DNA of 58,997 nucleotides. Origin: Gammaproteobacteria bacterium (GTDB lineage: Bacteria > Pseudomonadota > Gammaproteobacteria > S012-40). The notes below the pieces were generated by a model that worked only from the letters and a program-made list of their open reading frames with translations, did not search any database and was not told the DNA's origin. This document shows positions 52,762 through 58,997 of this stretch, in pieces (within the stretch, counting starts at the first letter, position 1; the number at the start of each line of letters is the position of its first letter). The stretch is from positions 1-58,997 of the forward strand of contig JALUUH010000036.1 of NCBI GenBank assembly GCA_027021445.1. The letters are read 5' to 3'. The position numbers and the translations under genes were made by a program.

Positions 52762-54234
52762 ATGCTGGAAAGCAAATTTAATATATTCAATTTAACCAAA
52801 GCAAACATTCGCACCTTACATTATACGTGGTTTGCTTTTTTTATGACCTTCGTGGTTTGGCAGGGTTTGGGGCCAATGATGCCGTTTATCAAAGACGCAC
52901 TTGGCCTCACTGATCAACAAGCTAAAGTTCTATTAATTCTCAATGTCGCGATGACCATCCCCGCACGCATTGTCGTCGGCATGCTGGTGGATAAACTCGG
53001 CCCGCGAATTATGTATTCCAGTATTTTGATTTTAGGAGGAACCATTAGTATTAGTTTCGCCTGGGCTGATAGTTATGAAAAACTTGCCATTCTGCGCTTC
53101 CTCAGCGGATTTATCGGCGCAGGATTTGTTGTTGGCATTCGCATGATTGGTGAATGGTTTCCGGCAAAGCAAACCGGGCTTGCGCAAGGCATATATGGCG
53201 GATGGGGTAATTTTGGCTCGGCAGGTGCAGCGATGACCTTGCCGTTTATTGCACTGAACATCGGTAGTGAAGATGGATGGCGCATTGCGCTAACAGCTGC
53301 GAGCATCGTCGCCATTAGTTATGGAATCATTTATTATTTCATCGTACGCAATACCCCCAAAGGCTCTACCTATTTCAAACCTAAAAAATCCGGAGCCATG
53401 GAAGTAACTAGCGGCAAAGACCTCGCACTTTACATCCTCATGAATATACCTTTGTTTCTTGCATTAGGCGTACTCACCTGGAAGCTCTCACCAGCAAATG
53501 CGGGCTTGATTGATCAAGCCATGACATACTTTATCTATGCCACCCTGGTTTTTATCTACCTCGCTCAGATTTGGAAAATATGGCAAATTAACGGGCATAT
53601 TCTAAAAAAACCGATACCTGTCATGCATCGTTACAACTTCAAGCAAGTTGCCATTCTCGATTGTGCCTACCTGGTCACATTTGGAACCGAACTCGCTGTC
53701 GTTTCTATGCTAGCTATGTTTTATGTCTCTTGGTTTGACATCCCTAACGTAACTGCTGCGTTGTTAGCGGGTATTTATCCGTTTATAAACTTAGTCGCAC
53801 GCCCTGGAGGCGGATGGATTAGTGATAAAGTCGGGCGCAAGCTAACACTTATCATCGTATTTGCCGGTATTACGGCCAGCTTTTTCTTCCTTGGCATGGT
53901 CGAAAAAACCTGGCCCATCGGCTTAGTTGTCGGCATTACCATAATGGCAGGCATCTTTTCACAAGCGGGTTCAGGAGCCGTTTATGCCATGGTGCCATTA
54001 GTTCAACGGCGCATGACCGGCCAAATAGCAGGCATGGTAGGCGCATTTGGAAATGTCGGTGCCGTCGTGTTTTTAACCGTAAACTCATTGGTCGACTATG
54101 ACCAACTTTTTATAGTCATTGCCTTGGTTTCGGCTTTTGTATTTCTCCTAATCCTATTCTTCCTAGAAGAACCTAAAGGCCAAATTGCGGAAACACTGCC
54201 CGATGGTACCGTGCAAATGATCGATGTAAAATAA
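52762..54234 (+). CDS. Nitrate/nitrite transporter, MFS NarK/NasA family
   Basis: 490 residues and 12 predicted membrane helices. The first helix (LHYTWFAFFMTFVVWQGLGPMMPF) and the nitrate-signature GGWGNFGSAGAAMTLPF in TM5 are typical of NarK/NasA proteins, and the second signature lies in FGNVGAVVFLTVNS. It should import nitrate for assimilation, or exchange nitrate and nitrite. A clean terminator (54270-54301) follows, separating it from the kinase/phosphatase gene, which is a common neighbour of nitrate transporters and nitrite reductases in relatives. No nirB, nirD or nasA reductase gene is in the window. Confidence 0.9.
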   Translation: MLESKFNIFNLTKANIRTLHYTWFAFFMTFVVWQGLGPMMPFIKDALGLTDQQAKVLLILNVAMTIPARIVVGMLVDKLGPRIMYSSILILGGTISISFAWADSYEKLAILRFLSGFIGAGFVVGIRMIGEWFPAKQTGLAQGIYGGWGNFGSAGAAMTLPFIALNIGSEDGWRIALTAASIVAISYGIIYYFIVRNTPKGSTYFKPKKSGAMEVTSGKDLALYILMNIPLFLALGVLTWKLSPANAGLIDQAMTYFIYATLVFIYLAQIWKIWQINGHILKKPIPVMHRYNFKQVAILDCAYLVTFGTELAVVSMLAMFYVSWFDIPNVTAALLAGIYPFINLVARPGGGWISDKVGRKLTLIIVFAGITASFFFLGMVEKTWPIGLVVGITIMAGIFSQAGSGAVYAMVPLVQRRMTGQIAGMVGAFGNVGAVVFLTVNSLVDYDQLFIVIALVSAFVFLLILFFLEEPKGQIAETLPDGTVQMIDVK

Positions 54235-54269
54235 GCCATGAACATAAAATAAATTTCCGTTTTATACAC

Positions 54270-54301
54270 AGAGACGTTGCAGTTGACGTCTCTTGTTTTT
54301 T
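54270..54301 (+). terminator. Intrinsic terminator after the nitrate transporter
   Basis: AGAGACGT (54270-54277) pairs perfectly with ACGTCTCT (54286-54293), with an eight-base loop and TGTTTTTT after it. It is 36 bases past the transporter stop. A start codon at 54293 for the next gene would lie in this tract, which supports the later ATG at 54329. Confidence 0.92.
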
Positions 54302-54328
54302 ATAAACCGTATATTCATAAAGAGACGC

Positions 54329-56023
54329 ATGTTAAGCATAAGCTCAGGTCAATGCAGTGAAAAAGGCATCAAGGAATCCAATGAGGATTCTTGTGGCATT
54401 CACGTACCTCAAGAACCCCTACTAACAACGAAGGGAATTTCCATTGTCATCGCTGACGGTGTCAGTAGCGCTGAAGCCGGACGCATGGCCTCCGAGTGCT
54501 GCGTCAATGGCTTTCTGGGTGACTACTACAGCACTTCAGAAGCCTGGACGGTAAAAAATTCCGGTCAACGTATTCTTGGCGCATTGAATCGTTGGCTCTA
54601 TGGACGTAGTCAGTCGTTTAGCTCTAACCAAGGCATGTTAACGACATTAAGTGCTGTCGTTATCAAATCTGCGACCGCGCATCTGTTTCACGTCGGTGAC
54701 TCTCGTATTTATCGCTTACGCGAAGACAAGATCAAATGCTTAACTCGCGATCATCAACGCTGGGCAAGTACTGAAAAAGCTTTTTTAAGCCGTGCGATGG
54801 GGGCAGATATTTCGGTCGATATCGATTACCGGAGTATTCCTGTAGAGGTAGGCGATATCTTTATCTTAACGACTGACGGTGTGCATGAGTATCTCGATGA
54901 AAAAGCCCTAATTGATATTTACAACTTGGAAAATATCAACCTGGAAAAAACCGCGCGTAATATGGTTACTCGTGCTCTCGAGCAAGGCAGCAATGACAAT
55001 GTAACCTGCCAAGTTGCACGAATAGAAAGTCTACCTAACCAAAGTGAAGAAGAGTTTTACCAACAACTTACCGAACTACCCTTTCCTCCAACCTTGGAAA
55101 CCGGCCACATACTCGATGGTTATAAAATCATGCGGGAACTCCATGCCACTACGCGCACACAAGTTTATTTGGCAATGGATATAGAAACAGAGGAAAAAGT
55201 TGTTATTAAAACACCTTCGGTAAATTTCGAAGATAATGCGGAATATATTGACGGATTTTTGAATGAAGAATGGGCAGGCCGACGAATTAACAATTTACAC
55301 GTGCTCAAAGTAATCGAACCCAAACGACGACGACGTTTTTTATATTATGTCACTGAGCATATCGAAGGACAAACGCTTGAGCAGTGGATGAATGATAACC
55401 CAAGCGCAGATATCAAAGATGTGCGTCCGATCATTAAACAAATTGTCACCGGTATTCGCGCGTTTCAACGTCAAGAGATGATCCATCAAGATTTAAAGCC
55501 TGGTAACATCATGATAGACAAACACGGAACCGTCATCATTATTGATTTTGGGTCAACTAAAATCGCCGGAATCCAAGAAATCAATACGCCAATCAGTCGT
55601 GGGCAACTACTCGGCACCTACGACTATGCAGCCCCAGAATATTTTGCGGGTTATAGCGGCACACATCAATCAGACATCTACTCCATAGGTGCGATCAGCT
55701 ATGAAATGCTGTGTGGAAAACTGCCTTATGGCGGCCCGCTATCGGCAAAAAAAATAAATAAATCACGCTACATTCCGGCCAAACAAATTAATTCTAATAT
55801 TCCTGCCTGGATTGATGGAGCGTTAGAAAAAGCCACTAAAATAAATCCTACATCACGTTACACAACCATGTCCGAGTTTGTAGTTGACCTTTCTAAACCC
55901 AACCCTAAATTAGTTAAATCAGAGCAACCCTTTCTAGAACGAAATCCCGTTGGGTTTTGGAAAACAGTGGCCATACTTTTATTATTAACAAATTTCATAT
56001 TATTATATAACCTGACTAAATAA
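54329..56023 (+). CDS. PP2C phosphatase-Ser/Thr kinase fusion with C-terminal anchor
   Basis: 564 residues. The N-terminal half is a PP2C phosphatase with metal-binding residues in NEDSCG and VIADGVSSAEAG, then VGDSRIYRL, LTTDGVHEY and SNDNVTCQV. The second half is a Hanks-type kinase: Gly-rich region in ILDGYKIMRELH, VAIK-type Lys in VVIKTPS near residue 293, catalytic loop IHQDLKPGNIM near 386, and DFG in IIDFGSTK near 405. A C-terminal membrane helix (KTVAILLLLTNFILLYNL) anchors it with both enzymes in the cytoplasm. Such bifunctional proteins occur beside nitrate assimilation genes. The substrate is unknown, and T6SS loci also use separate PppA/PpkA enzymes. The start was set by AAAGAGACGC just before the ATG, past the terminator. 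Confidence 0.9.
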   Translation: MLSISSGQCSEKGIKESNEDSCGIHVPQEPLLTTKGISIVIADGVSSAEAGRMASECCVNGFLGDYYSTSEAWTVKNSGQRILGALNRWLYGRSQSFSSNQGMLTTLSAVVIKSATAHLFHVGDSRIYRLREDKIKCLTRDHQRWASTEKAFLSRAMGADISVDIDYRSIPVEVGDIFILTTDGVHEYLDEKALIDIYNLENINLEKTARNMVTRALEQGSNDNVTCQVARIESLPNQSEEEFYQQLTELPFPPTLETGHILDGYKIMRELHATTRTQVYLAMDIETEEKVVIKTPSVNFEDNAEYIDGFLNEEWAGRRINNLHVLKVIEPKRRRRFLYYVTEHIEGQTLEQWMNDNPSADIKDVRPIIKQIVTGIRAFQRQEMIHQDLKPGNIMIDKHGTVIIIDFGSTKIAGIQEINTPISRGQLLGTYDYAAPEYFAGYSGTHQSDIYSIGAISYEMLCGKLPYGGPLSAKKINKSRYIPAKQINSNIPAWIDGALEKATKINPTSRYTTMSEFVVDLSKPNPKLVKSEQPFLERNPVGFWKTVAILLLLTNFILLYNLTK

Positions 56024-56180
56024 CCAGTTTTTTCGTTCCAACGGCCTTCCCCTTTAGTCATAAATACAAATACTTAAGCAAGTTTTCTTGGTTGAGAAAG
56101 AGGTAAAAGGAAAGGATATACTAGCTCTATGACTTATCAGTGGGTAATACGAAGGTTGAGTCAGATATCGCTAAGCCCCA

Positions 56181-56588
56181 TTATCCCTTAACCGTCACCT
56201 TAGTTTGCGAAGGTGTAGAATGCACGCCAGCGGGTGCATTCGCATTATTCCCATTATGCCCAAACGTGCAAGTCTGAAAAATCACAGCTTGCCCTTCGGC
56301 CTTAACTTTAGAACTTCCTTTTTTGGGTTTTGCGGGGCCTTTATTTTGGCTAGATACGACACCACCTGCGCTACCTGCCTCATCTCCAGAAGTCGCTGAA
56401 ATACTGCTGCCCATGGTAACGACACCCATATTCTGAATTTTGACTTTTTTGGATTCACCCGTGGCTTGATTCAACATCGCCATATTAGGGTATGGAATAG
56501 GAATAGGCCCCGCCGGTGGTGCCGGTGTTTTACATACATCAGGCATCGCTTGTGACATTCCACCGCCTTTTGTTGAGATTCCAAACAT
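56181..56588 (-). CDS. PAAR-like DUF4150 protein (type VI spike tip)
   Basis: 135 residues. The opening SMFGISTKGGG-like start, DVCKTPAPPAGPIPIPYPN and KIQNMGVVTMGSSISATSGDEAGSAGG are diagnostic of DUF4150, a PAAR-like family placed on VgrG tips in type VI secretion. It has Gly-rich beta turns and the metal-binding Cys/His cluster common to PAAR folds (QTCTFGHNGNN). It has no C-terminal toxin extension, so it probably carries a separate effector. AAGGAGAAG precedes the ATG. It is 11 bases downstream of the DUF3540 gene. Confidence 0.9.
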   Translation of the reverse strand: MFGISTKGGGMSQAMPDVCKTPAPPAGPIPIPYPNMAMLNQATGESKKVKIQNMGVVTMGSSISATSGDEAGSAGGVVSSQNKGPAKPKKGSSKVKAEGQAVIFQTCTFGHNGNNANAPAGVHSTPSQTKVTVKG

Positions 56589-56599
56589 ATAACTTCTCC

Positions 56600-57490
56600 T
56601 TATCCTAAATGAATTTTTTCAGCATCGATTTTTACACTTTTCTTCGATTCAATATAGCTCGTTTCACTTTTTAACTGATAAGCACCATCAACTAAGGTGC
56701 GTACTCGATTGGCCTTAGTCTGTTGTAACTCATCAACAGTGCGATACACATTTTTTGCACGCTCTAAAATACGTGAAGCAACCGTCTCAAGCTTTCCAAC
56801 CATCAATTTGGAATGATCAAGCACACTCTTAAATGATTGACCTTCGTATAAACCTTTCTTAATCTGAAACTTTGCTTCCTGAGCATTAACCCCAATCCGA
56901 TCACTTGACAGCACTATACCTTTGTCAGAGAGACTAATGGCTGACTGTTTATCCTCTTTAGGTGCGACCCGGATTTGAGCAGCAGTAGCACTCTCAAGCA
57001 TAATATTTCCCAAACTAGAACAGCGAATATTTTTACCCGAAACCAGGTCAATATTACCGTGCAATGCATTCAACGATAAATCACCTTGGGGTGCATAAAT
57101 TTTACTCTTCTTTTCATTCGCATCATATTCAAATAACAAATACCCTTGTTCGTTTTCTACCGATATTATTTCGCGACCGTCTATATTTTTACAAAGCGCC
57201 TTGGCACCGTTTTTTGCACTGATTTTCTGACAATCATTATTCGCTTTAGCTGATGGGTCTATCACACCTATAATATAACAGTGACGAATACTCTCACCGG
57301 TAACCAATACGGTATCACCTAGGCTCGGGGTATACGGCACCAATAAAGCAGAAGTAGCTTCTATATTAAAAGAAGCATTATCTAACTCAATCCGTACTTG
57401 AGCCTCACCGTTAGCAGCACGTGTGATAGTAGCCGGTTTGGTAAATTGAATATTCTGAGTATTTAAACGCTGATTAATGTCATGAAGCAT
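56600..57490 (-). CDS. DUF3540 protein, type VI secretion accessory
   Basis: 296 residues. The N-terminal OB-like part (TRAANGEAQVRIELDNASFNI, CYIIGVIDP) and the repeated LSLNALHGNIDLVSGKNIRC and KGIVLSSDRIGVNAQEA strands resemble a baseplate or VgrG-type beta structure, as in DUF3540. A helical C-terminal third (KTVASRILERAKNVYRTVDELQ) precedes the end. DUF3540 genes occur with DUF4150 and pentapeptide genes in T6SS-linked cassettes. The role is probably adaptor or tip assembly. It starts 30 bases downstream of the pentapeptide gene. Confidence 0.85.
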   Translation of the reverse strand: MLHDINQRLNTQNIQFTKPATITRAANGEAQVRIELDNASFNIEATSALLVPYTPSLGDTVLVTGESIRHCYIIGVIDPSAKANNDCQKISAKNGAKALCKNIDGREIISVENEQGYLLFEYDANEKKSKIYAPQGDLSLNALHGNIDLVSGKNIRCSSLGNIMLESATAAQIRVAPKEDKQSAISLSDKGIVLSSDRIGVNAQEAKFQIKKGLYEGQSFKSVLDHSKLMVGKLETVASRILERAKNVYRTVDELQQTKANRVRTLVDGAYQLKSETSYIESKKSVKIDAEKIHLG

Positions 57491-57520
57491 GATTCATATT
57501 CTCCGTCTTTCTCAATGTAT

Positions 57521-58997
57521 TTATTGTGGTTTAGGCGGCTTCCAGTCTTCCGCCGCCGCTAGAATGGGATCGGTACGTTTAACCAAATCCATATTAGCAC
57601 CCTGCCAAATCGTTTTTTCTTCAAGTACACGATGCAAGTTTGCACCTAATAAATTTGCATTTATAAAGCTCGCACCCACTATCTTTGCATGTGAGAAATT
57701 GGCATATTGCATAGACGCATCATGAAATACTGCTCCTATACAATTTGCATCCGTTAATTGCGCTTCATCCGTTTTAGTTTTTGAGAGATTTGCATTCGAC
57801 AAATTAGCCTTATTCAAACATGCTGCTGACAAATCTGACCCTTCTAGGTCACAACCACTTATATTGGCATTGGTGAAATCACTGGTTTTGCACGACGTAT
57901 GATTCATTCGGCTGCGCGAGAGATTTGCATCTGTAAAATCTATTTGATTCAGGATTGTATTATCTAGGTTTGATCCAATTAGAATAGCTTGAGTAAAATC
58001 AGAGTTGCTGAAATCGCAATTAGTTAAATCAGAGTCACTTAGATTAGCCGAACAAAACTGACTTCCGACAACTTTAGTATTAGAAAATCGCACATTGCGT
58101 AAATCAAGTCCGGTAAAGTCGACAACGTTCATCTTGCATTCGCGTAAATCGAGGCCCTCCACAAGACAAGAAGAAAGATTCACATTAAAAACCTCCGCTT
58201 CATTTAGCTTAAGTTTTTGTATATTGGCATTACTTAACTCGACTCCCGTTAACGATGCAGATTGCATATCGACGCCTTGAAGATTTGCTTCAAAATAATT
58301 TACATTTTCGAGCTTGGCACCTACCCAACTAGAGTTTTCCAAGTTAGCTTTCGTAAAATCAACGTCTATAAACTGAGCATTAGTCAGATTAGCATCCGTG
58401 CAATCTGTGTTTTTCATGCTTGCTTTGGAAAAATAAGAATCTTCTAAACATGCGTTTTGTAAAACAGCTTTATCTAAAACTGTAGATTCTAAGCTAACAC
58501 TTTTCAAATTACTGTTATTTAGCTTTGCACTCACCAACTTTGCATTTGTTAAATTAGCTTCTTGTAAATTCGCCATCCGAAGATCACATTGTGATAGATT
58601 CGCATTAGACAAATTCACTCCTTCGAGATTCACATTCGTCAAAATCGCACCCTGAAAATCAACTCCTTCAAAATTACAATCTCGTAAATCCATCCCTGAT
58701 AAATCACACTGCTCAAAATTGGTATTTGAATAATCACCTTTTAATTTTACTAAAGTAGTTACATCCATCTCTCGGCAGGACAATCGATCTACCATCGTAT
58801 TATTCAGATTCAAACGCGGCGGCTGGCAAGAATGGAAAGAAAAACCAACAAGCGCAGCATCCTCAAAAGCAGTATTCGTAATATCACATCGATTCAGTTC
58901 TGTATTACTTAATTTACTTGAAATAAAAAGACTCTTTTGTAATACACAGTTATCGAATAAAACCTCATCCATTTCCGCTTTCGAAAAATCGGAACTC
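57521..58997 (-). CDS. Long pentapeptide-repeat protein of the type VI cassette (5' partial)
   Basis: The frame is open through the window edge, so the start lies outside. The codons before the ATG at 58972 already read SDFSKAE in repeat register. The visible 491 residues are almost entirely pentapeptide repeats (ANLSQCDLRMANLQ, DFTQAILIGSNLDNT and others), ending with a short tail (DPILAAAEDWKPPKPQ). Pentapeptide proteins of this length, next to DUF3540 and DUF4150, are found in T6SS effector cassettes, often together with DUF2169, which may lie upstream outside the window. It forms a long beta-helix, with the function of adaptor or effector scaffold inferred from context. Confidence 0.88.
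   Translation of the reverse strand, partial: SSDFSKAEMDEVLFDNCVLQKSLFISSKLSNTELNRCDITNTAFEDAALVGFSFHSCQPPRLNLNNTMVDRLSCREMDVTTLVKLKGDYSNTNFEQCDLSGMDLRDCNFEGVDFQGAILTNVNLEGVNLSNANLSQCDLRMANLQEANLTNAKLVSAKLNNSNLKSVSLESTVLDKAVLQNACLEDSYFSKASMKNTDCTDANLTNAQFIDVDFTKANLENSSWVGAKLENVNYFEANLQGVDMQSASLTGVELSNANIQKLKLNEAEVFNVNLSSCLVEGLDLRECKMNVVDFTGLDLRNVRFSNTKVVGSQFCSANLSDSDLTNCDFSNSDFTQAILIGSNLDNTILNQIDFTDANLSRSRMNHTSCKTSDFTNANISGCDLEGSDLSAACLNKANLSNANLSKTKTDEAQLTDANCIGAVFHDASMQYANFSHAKIVGASFINANLLGANLHRVLEEKTIWQGANMDLVKRTDPILAAAEDWKPPKPQ

Noticed and set aside
54329-56023. Treating the PP2C-kinase fusion as the T6SS PppA/PpkA pair
   Set aside because: T6SS enzymes are normally separate proteins. 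The fusion next to a nitrate transporter fits the nitrate-linked bifunctional type better, although the T6SS cassette is adjacent.
1-58997. CRISPR array, tRNA, integrase or prophage module
   Set aside because: No regularly spaced repeats with unique spacers, no cloverleaf with a tRNA-like end and no integrase or capsid gene were found. The only repeats are two dispersed families and short in-gene repeats.

Overview
The window reads as one contiguous stretch of a low-to-moderate-GC gammaproteobacterial chromosome. The evidence is an rsmI end followed by a class A RNase P RNA, a petABC bc1 operon, a dapA-bamC-purC block next to a full-length purL, Bcp, a PIN-PhoH ATPase, SbcB and a type VI secretion accessory cassette. 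A free-living marine or host-associated member of the Oceanospirillales/Cellvibrionales/Alteromonadales range fits, but I cannot name a genus. No tRNA, rRNA, CRISPR array, complete insertion sequence or prophage was seen.

Left part (1-13.6 kb): end of rsmI, rnpB, an exported beta-barrel-like protein, a Roadblock/LC7 protein beside an unrecognised 361-residue protein, an ExeA-like AAA ATPase fused through a membrane segment to two NTF2-like repeats, a small methyltransferase, the bc1 operon (monohaem cytochrome c, Rieske, cytochrome b, cytochrome c1), a decayed GGDEF gene, a LolA-like periplasmic protein and an unrecognised exported protein with a strong terminator.

Middle (13.9-32.6 kb): mostly core genes, namely a histidine phosphatase, a PlsC-like acyltransferase, purL, purC, bamC, dapA, bcp, phoH-PIN, a soluble hybrid histidine kinase, a DUF1353 protein, sbcB, a dicarboxylate/amino-acid symporter, an AI-2E family permease and a LysR regulator.

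Right part (32.8-59 kb): accessory in character. It holds a large Ig-like/Kelch lipoprotein, a three-gene operon for a 17-haem cytochrome with two related beta-domain proteins, a beta-propeller protein, an acidic tandem-repeat membrane protein next to a highly divergent SelO-like pseudokinase, a ParD-like/methionine aminopeptidase overlapping pair, a pentapeptide-repeat protein fused to a TIR domain with the WxxxE glutamate, a TetR/hydrolase pair with matching palindromic operators, divergent Sel1-repeat and ankyrin-repeat genes, a nitrate transporter followed by a PP2C phosphatase-Ser/Thr kinase fusion, and the edge of a type VI cassette (PAAR-like DUF4150, DUF3540, pentapeptide repeats) running off the window.

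Two families of non-coding repeats are scattered through the right two thirds. One is a small inverted-repeat element (three copies or fragments). The other is a roughly 120-base repeat (two copies and a fragment). The strongest candidates for something new are the divergent SelO-like gene and its acidic partner, the 17-haem operon, the ParD-like/Map pair and the pentapeptide-TIR protein.
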